A stretch of DNA of 35,387 bases from Roseomonas sp. 18066 (GTDB lineage: Bacteria; Pseudomonadota; Alphaproteobacteria; Acetobacterales; Acetobacteraceae). The notes under the pieces are model-generated. The model was not told where the DNA came from and searched no databases. It was given only the letters and a program-made list of their open reading frames with translations. Position 1 is the stretch's first letter; every line of letters starts with the position of its first letter. The position numbers were made by a program, and so were the translations under genes. Positions 16,503 through 24,348 of the stretch are shown in pieces. The stretch is taken from positions 1-35,387 of the forward strand of contig NZ_CACSJM010000057.1 in the NCBI RefSeq assembly GCF_902706185.1, written 5' to 3'.

Positions 16503-16591
16503 GCCGTCAAACCCCTGATAAGCGGTGCGCCGTGCGTCAGGGTTGGCCCCCGTTGCCGCCGACACTAGAGGCCAGGGGGCCGCGGTCAAGA

Positions 16592-16604
16592 AATTTTCGA
16601 AATT
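16592..16604. promoter_or_regulatory. Candidate GntR operator upstream of SBP/monooxygenase operon
   Basis: AATTTTCGAAATT lies 90 bases upstream of the SBP start at 16502 and overlaps the TAA stop of the preceding GntR gene. Its core TTTCGAAA is a perfect palindrome. It nearly repeats the 12-bp palindrome at 17293-17304 at the start of that GntR gene. AT-rich words of this kind are very rare in the surrounding GC-rich DNA, so two copies flanking one regulator are unlikely to be accidental. Confidence 0.6.
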
Positions 16605-17280
16605 ATGTCGATTTCAGAACCGTCATGATGGCGGCGGCGCCGTGCCGGATGTGGCGCCGCAGGATCAGCGCCGCCATCTCGCCGTCGCGGGCGACGATCG
16701 CCTCGGTCAGCCGGGCGTGGTCCAGCTTCAGCACCGCCTCCTGCAGCGGCGGCGGCCGCAGCAGGTTGCGGTAGCGGCTCCAATGGTCCCAGAGCAGCCG
16801 GTGGAACATGTCCTGCAGGAAGTGGCGGCTGCCCGACAGCGTCGCGTAGTGGAAGTCCTGGTGCTGCTGGCGCCAGTCGAGGTTCAGCGCCGTGGCGTCG
16901 GCGGTGGTGTACATCGGCAGCCGGTCGAGCGCCGCATGGGCGGCCACCACCCGGTCCAGCCAGGCGGCGTCGCCGTCGCGGATGGAATCCTCCAGCATCA
17001 GCGTCTCCAGCCGCTCGCGGGCGCTGAGCACCTGCTCGAAATGCGCCAGGTTGAGCGCCGCGACGCGGAAGCCGCGCTGGTCATGCGCCTCCACCAGCAG
17101 GGTGGCGGACAGGCGGTACAGCGCCTCGCGCAGCGGCGTCATCCCCACCGCATAGCGGGCGCGCAGCTTGTCCAGCGCCAGCTTCGAGCCGGGCGGCAGG
17201 GTGCCGGCGATCACGTCCTGCCGCAGCCGGGCATAGACGCGGGAGGCGAGGGTCGAGGATTCTTCGGGCTCGTCCGCCAA
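16603..17280 (-). CDS. GntR-family transcriptional regulator with FCD domain (1)
   Basis: This protein of about 225 residues has an N-terminal winged helix (SRVYARLRQDVIAGTLPPGSKL, then MTPLREALYRL) and an all-helical FCD ligand-binding domain. The FCD D-x3-H appears as HQDFHYATL and later histidines as LDHARLTEAIVARD and RRHI. These usually bind a metal and a carboxylate-like effector. I prefer the TTG start at 17280, which has GGAG six bases upstream. The longer frame begins with another TTG at 17325, lacking such a site. With the 17280 start, the AATTTCGAAATT palindrome falls immediately ahead of the ribosome-binding site, which suggests autoregulation. It sits between a second GntR gene and the SBP/monooxygenase pair it probably controls. 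Confidence 0.85.
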   Translation of the reverse strand: MADEPEESSTLASRVYARLRQDVIAGTLPPGSKLALDKLRARYAVGMTPLREALYRLSATLLVEAHDQRGFRVAALNLAHFEQVLSARERLETLMLEDSIRDGDAAWLDRVVAAHAALDRLPMYTTADATALNLDWRQQHQDFHYATLSGSRHFLQDMFHRLLWDHWSRYRNLLRPPPLQEAVLKLDHARLTEAIVARDGEMAALILRRHIRHGAAAIMTVLKST

Positions 17281-17292
17281 GATCGGCTCCAG

Positions 17293-17304
17293 AATTTCGA
17301 AATT
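17293..17304. promoter_or_regulatory. Perfect palindrome AATTTCGAAATT, candidate autoregulatory operator
   Basis: This 12-bp perfect palindrome lies 13 bases ahead of the preferred TTG start of the GntR gene. If the longer start at 17325 is used it falls inside the coding sequence instead. The near-copy at 16592-16604 upstream of the neighbouring SBP gene supports a role as the binding site of this regulator. Confidence 0.6.
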
Positions 17305-17335
17305 AATGCGAGGATAGCGCGGCAAGGGCCGGCCG

Positions 17336-18052
17336 TCACTCGCCCGCCATCACCGCCTGGATCAACAGCAGATGCGCCCGCATCGCCTGCCGCGCCCGGT
17401 CGCGGTCGCGCCGGCGCAGCGCCTCGACCATCTCGTGGTGCTGCGCCTGCAGCCGTGCCCGATGCGCCGGCGTGTCGCCCCGCGCCTTCAGCTGCCCCCA
17501 GTCCGAGCGTCGCCGCACCCGGGCCAGCGACCGGCTCATGCCGATCACCGCGGCATTGTGCGTGGCGAGCGCGAAGGCGTCGTGCAGCGCGGCATCCCAT
17601 TGCTCGAAGGCGGCCAGCGTCGTGGCCTCGTCGGTGCCGTGCAGGCAGGCCTCGATCCGCGCCAGGTCGGCGGGGGTGGCACGCAGCACGGCCAGGCCGA
17701 TCAGCTCCGGCTCCAGCAGCAGCCGGCATTCCATCACCGCGGCGGGGCTCAGCGCCGCCTCCTCCAGCGCGGCCTCCTCCAGCGCGGTCGGGGCGTCGGG
17801 CGCCGGGGCCGCGCGGCGGAAGGTGCCGCGGCCGACATGGCGCTCGACCAGCCCGGCGCGTTCCAACCCGTCCAGCGCCCGGCGCAGCGTGTTGCGGGCG
17901 ACGCCATAGGTCGCGCTCAGCGCGCGCTCGGTCGGCAGCCGGGCGCCTTCCGGCCAGGTGCCGGCCAGCAGCGCCTGCTCCAGCAGGGCTTGCAACCGGG
18001 CGGCGCCGGGGGATTCTCCGGCCTTGACGGGGTCAACCATTGAATGAACCAT
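17336..18052 (-). CDS. GntR-family transcriptional regulator with FCD domain (2)
   Basis: This 238-residue regulator has a FadR-like winged helix at about residues 17-80 (LPTERALSATYGVARNTLRRALDGLERAGLVERHVGRGTF) and an FCD effector domain. The FCD metal residues are visible as QWDAALHDAF, the later HHEMVEALRRRD and RAHL. A short Ala/Glu linker holds a 15-base tandem duplication that gives EEAALEEAAL. It ends 55 bases before the preferred start of the next GntR gene. Two adjacent co-directional FCD regulators suggest either nested control or a duplicated regulator with divergent effectors. ATGs at 18052 and 18040 are both possible, and neither has a clear ribosome-binding site. It diverges from the fumarylacetoacetase-family gene. 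Confidence 0.88.
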   Translation of the reverse strand: MVHSMVDPVKAGESPGAARLQALLEQALLAGTWPEGARLPTERALSATYGVARNTLRRALDGLERAGLVERHVGRGTFRRAAPAPDAPTALEEAALEEAALSPAAVMECRLLLEPELIGLAVLRATPADLARIEACLHGTDEATTLAAFEQWDAALHDAFALATHNAAVIGMSRSLARVRRRSDWGQLKARGDTPAHRARLQAQHHEMVEALRRRDRDRARQAMRAHLLLIQAVMAGE

Positions 18053-18069
18053 AACCGCTGATTGGTTCA
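18045..18069. promoter_or_regulatory. Inverted repeat TGAACCA-N11-TGGTTCA in divergent promoter region
   Basis: TGAACCA at 18045-18051 and TGGTTCA at 18063-18069 form a perfect 7-bp inverted repeat with 18-bp spacing between half-site starts. They lie between GntR regulator 2 (minus) and the FAH-family gene (plus, start 18107). This is a natural place for the GntR protein to control both directions. The repeat touches the 5' end of the GntR coding frame if the 18052 start is right. Confidence 0.5.
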
Positions 18070-18106
18070 GTTAAAAGTCGAATTGGTATAGAGCGGAGAA
18101 GATCGG

Positions 18107-19000
18107 ATGCGTCTGGCCATGGTGCGGATCGAGGGGCTGCCGCAGCCCGCGCGGATCGATGCGGCGGGGCAGCGCTGCTGGCCGCTGGCCGAGCTGGCGC
18201 CGGGCCTGCCCGCCGACATGGCCGGGGTGATCGCGGCGCTGGTCCGGGGCGCGACGATTCCTGAGCCCGCCGGCGCGGGCCGGCCGCTGGCCGAGGAGCA
18301 GCTGCTGGCGCCGTTGCCCAACCCGCCGCGCAACATCTTCTGCGTCGGCAAGAACTACCACGCCCATGCCCGGGAATTCGCCAGCAGCGGCTATGATTCC
18401 TCCTCGGTCAGCGCGGCGGATGCGGTGCCGAAGGCGCCGATCATCTTCAGCAAGCCCTTCTCCTCCATCTCCGGCCCCTGGGACGACATCCCGCTCTGGC
18501 CCGGCATCGACGAGGGCGTCGACTACGAGGCGGAGCTGGCGGTGGTCATCGGCGCCGGCGGCCGCGCCATCGCCCGCGAGGACGCGCTGAAGCACGTCTT
18601 CGGCTATACCATCGTCAACGACGTCACCGCGCGCGACCTGCAGGGCACCCACAAGCAGTGGCTGCTGGGCAAGGGCATCGACGGCTTCTGCCCGATGGGG
18701 CCCTGGATCGTCACCGCCGACGAGATCGGCACGGCGCCGCTGCGCATCACCTGCCAGGTCAATGGCGAGGCGCGGCAGGACGCCTCGACCGCCGACCTGA
18801 TCTTCGACGTGCCGGAGCTGATCGCCACCATCTCGCGCAGCATGGCGCTGCTGCCGGGCGACGTGATCGCCACCGGCACGCCGGAAGGGGTGGGCATCGG
18901 CTTCAAGCCGCCGCGCTTCCTGCGCGACGGCGACGTGGTGGACTGCGCCATCGAGGGGATCGGGCGCATCCGCAACCGGCTGCGCCGCCAGCCGGGCTGA
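18107..19000 (+). CDS. Fumarylacetoacetate hydrolase-family protein
   Basis: This 297-residue cytosolic enzyme has a variable N-terminal part and a C-terminal FAH domain starting near NIFCVGKNYHAHARE (residues 76-90). Metal ligands are E141 and E143 (DYEAELAVVIG) and D172 (GYTIVNDVTARDLQ). The ends PLRITCQVNG and TGTPEGVGIGFKPPRFL are typical of the family. Members hydrolyse or decarboxylate acylpyruvates, oxaloacetate or homoprotocatechuate-pathway intermediates, cleaving C-C bonds. The HpaI-like aldolase at 6681 makes a meta-type or 2-oxoacid route conceivable. A GGAGAA site lies six bases ahead of the ATG. It diverges from GntR regulator 2, which probably controls it. Confidence 0.88.
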   Translation: MRLAMVRIEGLPQPARIDAAGQRCWPLAELAPGLPADMAGVIAALVRGATIPEPAGAGRPLAEEQLLAPLPNPPRNIFCVGKNYHAHAREFASSGYDSSSVSAADAVPKAPIIFSKPFSSISGPWDDIPLWPGIDEGVDYEAELAVVIGAGGRAIAREDALKHVFGYTIVNDVTARDLQGTHKQWLLGKGIDGFCPMGPWIVTADEIGTAPLRITCQVNGEARQDASTADLIFDVPELIATISRSMALLPGDVIATGTPEGVGIGFKPPRFLRDGDVVDCAIEGIGRIRNRLRRQPG

Positions 19001-19029
19001 CGGCCGCCCCCGGCGACGTCGGGCGTGCA

Positions 19030-19109
19030 GGGCCTTCGTCGCGTGGGGCCTTCGTCGCGTGGGGCCTGCGTCGCCCAGGGCCTGCGTCGCCCAAGTCCTG
19101 CGTCGCGCG
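19030..19109. repeat. Five-copy 16-bp tandem repeat upstream of hflX
   Basis: Five adjacent 16-bp units cover 19030-19045, 19046-19061, 19062-19077, 19078-19093 and 19094-19109. Units 1 and 2 are identical (GGGCCTTCGTCGCGTG). Units 3 and 4 are identical (GGGCCTGCGTCGCCCA), and unit 5 is AGTCCTGCGTCGCGCG. All share CCTKCGTCGC. The array lies in the 141-base spacer between the FAH-family gene and hflX. The period is not a multiple of three, so it is unlikely to be coding. Confidence 0.9.
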
Positions 19110-19141
19110 GGGGGACTGCGAGGAAGCGGCCGATCCGTGCT

Positions 19142-20539
19142 ATGGCCGGTGGCATGGAAACCAAGCCCCCCACGCCACGCGCAGTCCTTGTCGGCATCCA
19201 GACGCCGGAGGTCGATGACGTCGCGCATGAGGCCAGCCTCGAGGAGCTGGGGCGGCTGGTGAAGACGCTGGGCTACGAGGTGGTCGGCACCGTCTCGCAG
19301 CGCCGCGACGGCACCGGCGCCGGGTCGCTGCTGGGCACCGGCAAGCTGGCGGAGCTCGCCGCGCTGACCGGCGGCAGCGGCGTGGTCACCACCATGGCGC
19401 CGCCGCCGCGCTCCAAGGCGCGGGCGCGCTTCGAGGCGCCGCCGGGCGCGCTGCCCGGCCCGGCCACCCCGGCGGCCACCCCGGCGGACGCGCCGGCGGC
19501 GGAGGCCGCGCCCAAGCCGGACTTCGTCATCGTCGACCACGAGCTGTCGCCCAGCCAGATCCGCAACCTGGAGCGGGCCACCGGCGCCGAGGTGCTGGAC
19601 CGCACCGGCGTCATCGTCGAGATCTTCCACCGCCACGCCAAGACGCGCGAAGCCAAGCTGCAGGTGGAAATGGCGCGGCTGAAATATGTCGCGCCGCGGA
19701 TGCGGGAATCCTCCGGCGGCGGTGGCCGGCAGCAGGGGCCCGGCGCCGGCGAGAGCACCCTCGACCTCGACCGCCGCAAGATCCGCGACCGGCTGGCCGA
19801 GCTGAAGGACCAGCTGGAGGCGGTGCAGCGCGACAGCGACAACCGCCGCACCGGCCGGCGCGACCAGCTGCGGGTGGCCCTCGTCGGCTATACCAATGCC
19901 GGCAAGTCGTCGCTGATGCGCGCGCTGACCGGCAGCGAGGTGCTGGTCGAGGACAAGCTCTTCGCCACGCTCGACACCACGGTGCGCATCCTGCAGCCGG
20001 AGACGCGGCCGCGCGTGCTGGTCTCCGACACGGTGGGCTTCATCAAGCAGCTGCCGCACGACCTGGTCGCCTCCTTCCGCTCGACCCTGACGGAAGCGCT
20101 GGAGGCCTCGCTGCTGCTCTTCGTGGTCGATGCCTCCGACCCGACCTACGAGGCGCAGCTCGAGGTCAGCCGCAGCGTGCTGCGCGAGATCGGCGCCGAT
20201 GTGGTGCCCTCGCGCCTGGTGCTGAACAAGATGGACCGGGTCGACGCGGCCGGGCGCGAGGCCCTGGTCGCCCGGCACCCCGACGCCATCCTGCTGTCCG
20301 CCCATGCGCCCGACGATGTCAGCGCGCTGCGCGACAGCATCATCGCCTTCTTCGAGGCGGAGATGGTCGAGGATGCGCTGGCGCTGCCCTATGCCAAGCA
20401 GGGGCTGATCGGCGAGATCTATGACAGCGTGCGGGTGCTGTCGGAGGAATACGACGAGACCGGCCGGGTGCTGAAGGTGCGCGGCCTGCCCGGCGCCATC
20501 GCCCGGCTGCAGCGCAGCCTGGCCGCGGCCGGCGGCTGA
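19142..20539 (+). CDS. hflX: Ribosome-associated GTPase HflX
   Basis: This protein of about 465 residues has the HflX N-terminal domain (VLVGIQTPE..., SLEELGRLVKTLGYEVVGT, FVIVDHELSPSQIRNLE, DRTGVIVEIFHRHAKTREAKLQVE) and a coiled-coil linker. Its G domain has GYTNAGKSS (G1), the switch region KLFATLDTT, DTVGF (G3), NKMD (G4) and a late SAHA (G5-like). HflX binds the 50S subunit and splits stalled ribosomes. An Ala/Pro-rich insertion of about 45 residues interrupts the N-terminal domain after GKLAELAALTGG, before DFVIVDHE. E. coli HflX has no such insertion. Start is 19142 or the in-frame ATG at 19154; neither has a strong ribosome-binding site. It is not beside hfq here, unlike many proteobacteria. 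Confidence 0.95.
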   Translation: MAGGMETKPPTPRAVLVGIQTPEVDDVAHEASLEELGRLVKTLGYEVVGTVSQRRDGTGAGSLLGTGKLAELAALTGGSGVVTTMAPPPRSKARARFEAPPGALPGPATPAATPADAPAAEAAPKPDFVIVDHELSPSQIRNLERATGAEVLDRTGVIVEIFHRHAKTREAKLQVEMARLKYVAPRMRESSGGGGRQQGPGAGESTLDLDRRKIRDRLAELKDQLEAVQRDSDNRRTGRRDQLRVALVGYTNAGKSSLMRALTGSEVLVEDKLFATLDTTVRILQPETRPRVLVSDTVGFIKQLPHDLVASFRSTLTEALEASLLLFVVDASDPTYEAQLEVSRSVLREIGADVVPSRLVLNKMDRVDAAGREALVARHPDAILLSAHAPDDVSALRDSIIAFFEAEMVEDALALPYAKQGLIGEIYDSVRVLSEEYDETGRVLKVRGLPGAIARLQRSLAAAGG

Positions 20540-20552
20540 TCGCCGCCGGATC

Positions 20553-20564
20553 GGGCGCGCGCCC
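20553..20564. terminator. GC palindrome between convergent hflX and lyase genes
   Basis: GGGCGCGCGCCC at 20553-20564 is a perfect palindrome in the 57-base gap between the hflX stop and the end of the convergent CitE-like gene. Further GC dyads follow. It has no T-tract, so a terminator role rests on position only. Confidence 0.3.
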
Positions 20565-20596
20565 CGGGCCCGCGCCGGCCTCCCGCCCGGCGGGGC

Positions 20597-21508
20597 TCAG
20601 CGCGCCGCCTGGTGCCGCGCCTCGCGCTGCGCGATGGCGTGGGCGCGGGCCAGCAGCGCCTGCGCCCGCTCGACGATCGGGATGTCGATCATCTTGCCCT
20701 CGAAGGCCCAGGCGCCGCGATGCGCGGCGGCGGCCTCGGCATCGAGGGCGACGATCGTCCCGGCCCGCGCCACCGCCTCGGCGGAAGGGGTGAAGCCGGC
20801 ATTGAGCGCCGGGATCTGCGCCGGATGGATCGCCGAGGAGCCGGTGAAGCCCAGCGTCGCCGCGCGCCGCACCGCCTGCACCTGGCCCTCGGTGTCGGCG
20901 AAGCCGGCGACGCCGCCCAGCGTGCCGAAGGGCTGCAGCCCATGCGCGCGCGCCGCCTGCAGGATCTGCATCTTCGGGAAATGCAGCAGCTCCGGGCCGG
21001 GCTCGCCGCCGACCGCGGTCGCATAGTCCTCGCTGCCGAGCGAGAGGGCGAAGTTGCGCGGCGAGGCGGCGGCGATGGCATGGGCGCGCTGCAGCGGCCC
21101 CGGCGCCTCGATCAGGATGACGAAGCGCAGCGTGCCGGCGGCGATGCCGCGCCGCTGCTCCAGCCGGGTGACCAGCTCGTCCAGCAGGCGGATGTGGTCG
21201 GGACCCTCGGCCTTGGTCACGGTGATGCCGGCGACCCCGGGCAGCACCGCCGCCTCCAGGTCGCGGATGGCGAGCTCCAGCGGCTGGTTGATGCGGATGA
21301 AGACATCCGAGCGCCCCTCGGCCAGCAGCCGGGTCACCGCCGGGCCCACGGCACGCCGCGCCTCGGCCTTGTCGGCCGGGGCGATGCTGTCCTCGAGGTC
21401 GAGCTGGATGACATCGGCGCCGCGGCTGGAGGCCTTGGCGAGGAAGCGCTCGACATTGACCGGCACGAACAGGCCGGAGCGCCAGATGAGGGTCGGTTGG
21501 GCCGTCAT
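20597..21508 (-). CDS. CitE-like HpcH/HpaI-family lyase (malyl/citramalyl-CoA or citrate lyase beta-like)
   Basis: This 303-residue TIM-barrel protein has the CitE signatures RSGLFVPVN near the N-terminus, VIQLDLEDSI (residues 33-42), IRIN with R72, and E134 in LIEAPGPL. SLGSEDYATAVGG supplies the second metal ligand, D161, and AIHPAQI lies near the C-terminus. Such enzymes cleave citryl-, malyl- or citramalyl-thioesters to acetyl-CoA or similar plus a 2-oxoacid, or act as thioesterases. It is the last gene of the leftward operon encoding an FbpA-like SBP, permease and ATPase, 22 bases past the ATPase stop, with AGGA ahead of the ATG at 21508. The divergent CoA-transferase at 25726 could supply its CoA-ester substrate. 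In-frame starts upstream to 21598 would overlap the ATPase gene. Confidence 0.88.
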   Translation of the reverse strand: MTAQPTLIWRSGLFVPVNVERFLAKASSRGADVIQLDLEDSIAPADKAEARRAVGPAVTRLLAEGRSDVFIRINQPLELAIRDLEAAVLPGVAGITVTKAEGPDHIRLLDELVTRLEQRRGIAAGTLRFVILIEAPGPLQRAHAIAAASPRNFALSLGSEDYATAVGGEPGPELLHFPKMQILQAARAHGLQPFGTLGGVAGFADTEGQVQAVRRAATLGFTGSSAIHPAQIPALNAGFTPSAEAVARAGTIVALDAEAAAAHRGAWAFEGKMIDIPIVERAQALLARAHAIAQREARHQAAR

Positions 21509-21530
21509 GTCTTGTGTCCTGAAAGCCGGG

Positions 21531-22622
21531 TCATGCCGCGGCGGGGAAGAGGAGCAGGCCGTCGCGCGGCAGCCAGAGGCGCAGATCGCCGCCGGCATCG
21601 TCGGGCAGGGTCGTGGTCTCGACGCGCAGGGTGCTGCCGCCGAGCTCGAGGCCGAGCTGCCAGCGGCCGCCGATATAGGCGCTGCCGCGCAGCCGCGCGG
21701 TCACCACCGTGCCATGGGCGTCGCTGGCCTCGCCGGGTTCCGCCAGGCGCAGCTGCTCAGGCCGCGCCGCCAGGGTGACCGCGCGGCCGGCGCCGGGCGG
21801 GCGCGGCACCGCCACGCTGACCTGCTGGCCGTCCTCCAGCGCCAGGCGGGCCTCGCCGGCGGCTTCCGCCAGGACGCGGGCGGGCAGGAAGTTGGTGGTG
21901 CCGATGAAGTCGGCGACGAAGGCCTCGGCCGGCGCCTCGTAGATCGCCCGCGGCGTGCCGAGCTGGGCGATCCGCCCGCGATTCATCACCACCACCCGGT
22001 CGGAGAGCGACAGCGCCTCGATCTGGTCATGCGTGACATAGAGGGTGGTCAGGCCGAGGCGCAGCCGCAGCGCCGCCAGCCAGCTGCGCGCCCGGTCGCG
22101 CAGCTTGGCGTCCAGGTTCGACAGCGGCTCGTCCAGCAGCAGGATGCTCGGCTGATAGACCAGGGTGCGCGCCAGCGCGACGCGCTGCTGCTGGCCGCCG
22201 GACAGCATATGCGGGTGGCGGCCGGCGAAGGCCTCCATCTCGACCAGGGCCAGCACCTCCTCGACCCGGCGGCGGCGCTCGGCGGCGCGGACGCGGCGCA
22301 GCGTCAGCGGGAAGGCGACATTGTCGAACACCGTCATATGCGGCCACAGCGCGTAGGACTGGAAGACCAGGCCGCAGCCGCGCGCCTCCGGCGGCAGGTA
22401 GATGCCGCGCGCCCCGTCGAAATAGGTCTTGCCGCCGACCACGATCCGCCCGGCATCGGGCTGGTCGAGGCCGGCGACGGCGGCGAGCGTGGTCGACTTG
22501 CCGCAGCCCGAGGGGCCGAGCAGGGTGACGAACTCGCCATCGGCGACGTGCAGCGACAGGTCGTCGACGGCGGCGACCGGGCCGAAGCGACGCGCCAGCC
22601 CTTCGATCAGCAGGTCAGCCAT
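21531..22622 (-). CDS. ABC transporter ATPase, PotA/FbpC type
   Basis: This 363-residue cytoplasmic ATPase has Walker A GPSGCGKST (36-44), Q-loop Q88 (FQSYALWPHMTV), the signature LSGGQQQRVALARTL from residue 140, Walker B LLLDE (161-165) and H198 of the switch (THDQIEA). A C-terminal TOBE-like domain from about 245 contains the NFLPARV start typical of the Fe3+, spermidine/putrescine and 2-aminoethylphosphonate importers. Its start overlaps the permease stop by 8 bases. It is the only ABC ATPase in the window and is of the wrong type for the DppBC permeases, so it should serve the adjacent FbpB-like permease only. Confidence 0.94.
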   Translation of the reverse strand: MADLLIEGLARRFGPVAAVDDLSLHVADGEFVTLLGPSGCGKSTTLAAVAGLDQPDAGRIVVGGKTYFDGARGIYLPPEARGCGLVFQSYALWPHMTVFDNVAFPLTLRRVRAAERRRRVEEVLALVEMEAFAGRHPHMLSGGQQQRVALARTLVYQPSILLLDEPLSNLDAKLRDRARSWLAALRLRLGLTTLYVTHDQIEALSLSDRVVVMNRGRIAQLGTPRAIYEAPAEAFVADFIGTTNFLPARVLAEAAGEARLALEDGQQVSVAVPRPPGAGRAVTLAARPEQLRLAEPGEASDAHGTVVTARLRGSAYIGGRWQLGLELGGSTLRVETTTLPDDAGGDLRLWLPRDGLLLFPAAA

Positions 22623-24348
22623 AGAGCTTCACTCCGAAGACGGCGCGCACGGCGCCGACGCAGGCGGCGATGATGACGATCTGGATGGTGGCCAGCGCCG
22701 CGACGATGCCGGCCTGGCCCTCGGTCCAGAGGTTCATCAGCGAGGTGCCCAGCACCTCGCTGCCGGCCGAGAACAGGAAGATCGCCGTCGAATAGTCCTT
22801 GAAGAAGCTGATGAAGAGCACGGTGTAGCAGGCGACCAGCGCCGGACGCAGCAGCGGCAGGACGATGCGCCGCGTCGCCGTCCACCAGTCGGCGCCCTGC
22901 ACCCGCGCCGCCTGGTCGAGGTCGGGGCTGATCTGCAGCAGCGTCGGCGCCACCGCGCCGAGCCCGGCCGGGATGAAGCGCATGGTGAAGGCGAGGGCGA
23001 TGATCCAGATCGAGTTGCGCAGCCCCCCGAGGTCGGGCAGCAGCGCGAAGGCGTAGAAGAAGCCGAGGCCGGCGATCATCCCCGGCACCGCGCGCGGGAA
23101 CAGCGCGACGTAATGCAGCGCCGCGCGGTAGCGGAAGGCCGAGCGGTGCACGATGGCGGCGATCAGCGCCACCAGCAGCGTGGCGACCGCGCCGCCGATC
23201 GCGCTGATCTGCAGCGAGTTCCAGATCGCCCCGGTATAGACCGGGTAGTCGATCAGCGTGGCGAAGTTGTCGAGCGACAGCACCTCGGCCAGCGGCACCA
23301 TCGGCGACAGGAAGCTGGTGAAGGCGCGCAGCACCAGGACGGCGATCGGCGCCAGCACGGCGGCCAGCAGATAGGCCATCACCAGCGCGACCAGCGGCCA
23401 GCGCCAGCGCAGCAGCCGGAACGGGCGCGGCCGCGCCGCCTTGCCGCCCAGGGTGACGAAGCGCCGCGTGCTGCCCAGCAGCCGGGTCTGCAGCCAGATC
23501 AGCCCGCAGATCACCAGCAGCATCAGCAGCGCCCCCGTCGCCACCAGCCCGTGGTCGGGATTGGTGGTGGTGATGCCGACCTTGTAGAGGAAGGTGGTCA
23601 TCACCGTGATGCGCGCCGGGTCGCCGAAGACCAGCGGCACCGACAGCAGCTCCAGCGCGATGGTGAAGTTCATCACCAGGCTGTAGGCGATGGCCGGCAT
23701 CATCAGCGGCAGGGTGACGCGCCACAGCGTGCGCAGCGCGCCGGCGCCGGCGATGCGCGCCGCCTCCTCCAGCGTCGGATCGGCCAGCGCCGCCGAGGAC
23801 ATCGAGTAGAGATAGGCCAGCGGCGCCTGGGTCAGCCCCGCCACCAGGATCATCCCCGGCAGGGTGTAGAGGTCCCAGAACGGCTCCCCCAGCGTCGACT
23901 GCCACAGCGCGGTGACATAGCCGGAGGGGCCGTAGAGCGTGTACCAGCCGAAGGAGAGCACCAGCGCCGAGACATAGAGCGGCACCAGGAACAGCTCGCC
24001 CAGCAGGCGGCGGCCGGGCAGGTCGGTGCGGCTGAACAGGATGGCGGCCAGGCTGCCGATCAGCTGCGCCAGCAGCGTGGTCAGCGCCGCGAAGACCAGC
24101 GTGTTCCAGACGATGCGGCCGAAGCCCGGGGTGGCGAGCAGCCGGCGGAAATTGCCCAGCGTCAGCACATGCCCGGCGTCATAGAGCGAGGTCGCCAGCA
24201 GCGACTGGTACAGGATCGGCAGCAGCGGCGCCGCGACCAGCAGCAGCACCAGCAGGCCCAGCCCGTATTGGATCGCCAGGGCGCGATGCGCGAAGCCGCC
24301 GGCCGGATCGGTGGTGCCCGCGCTCACCGGCCGGCGATCCGCTTCCAT
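22615..24348 (-). CDS. Fused double-domain ABC permease, FbpB/ThiP-like
   Basis: This 577-residue inner-membrane protein has two consecutive six-helix permease domains. Each carries an ATPase-docking EAA loop: EEAARIAGAGALRTLWRVTLP in the first half and DQAARVQGADWWTATRRIVLP in the second. This architecture is typical of ferric iron, thiamine and phosphonate importers, where one polypeptide forms the whole channel. It overlaps the ATPase downstream by 8 bases and the SBP upstream by 25 bases, so the three are translationally coupled. The substrate is not evident. The downstream CitE-like lyase suggests a carboxylate, not iron. Confidence 0.93.
   Translation of the reverse strand: MEADRRPVSAGTTDPAGGFAHRALAIQYGLGLLVLLLVAAPLLPILYQSLLATSLYDAGHVLTLGNFRRLLATPGFGRIVWNTLVFAALTTLLAQLIGSLAAILFSRTDLPGRRLLGELFLVPLYVSALVLSFGWYTLYGPSGYVTALWQSTLGEPFWDLYTLPGMILVAGLTQAPLAYLYSMSSAALADPTLEEAARIAGAGALRTLWRVTLPLMMPAIAYSLVMNFTIALELLSVPLVFGDPARITVMTTFLYKVGITTTNPDHGLVATGALLMLLVICGLIWLQTRLLGSTRRFVTLGGKAARPRPFRLLRWRWPLVALVMAYLLAAVLAPIAVLVLRAFTSFLSPMVPLAEVLSLDNFATLIDYPVYTGAIWNSLQISAIGGAVATLLVALIAAIVHRSAFRYRAALHYVALFPRAVPGMIAGLGFFYAFALLPDLGGLRNSIWIIALAFTMRFIPAGLGAVAPTLLQISPDLDQAARVQGADWWTATRRIVLPLLRPALVACYTVLFISFFKDYSTAIFLFSAGSEVLGTSLMNLWTEGQAGIVAALATIQIVIIAACVGAVRAVFGVKLYG

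Noticed and set aside
19030..19109. CRISPR array
   Set aside because: The 16-bp units are directly adjacent without spacers, so this is a simple tandem repeat.
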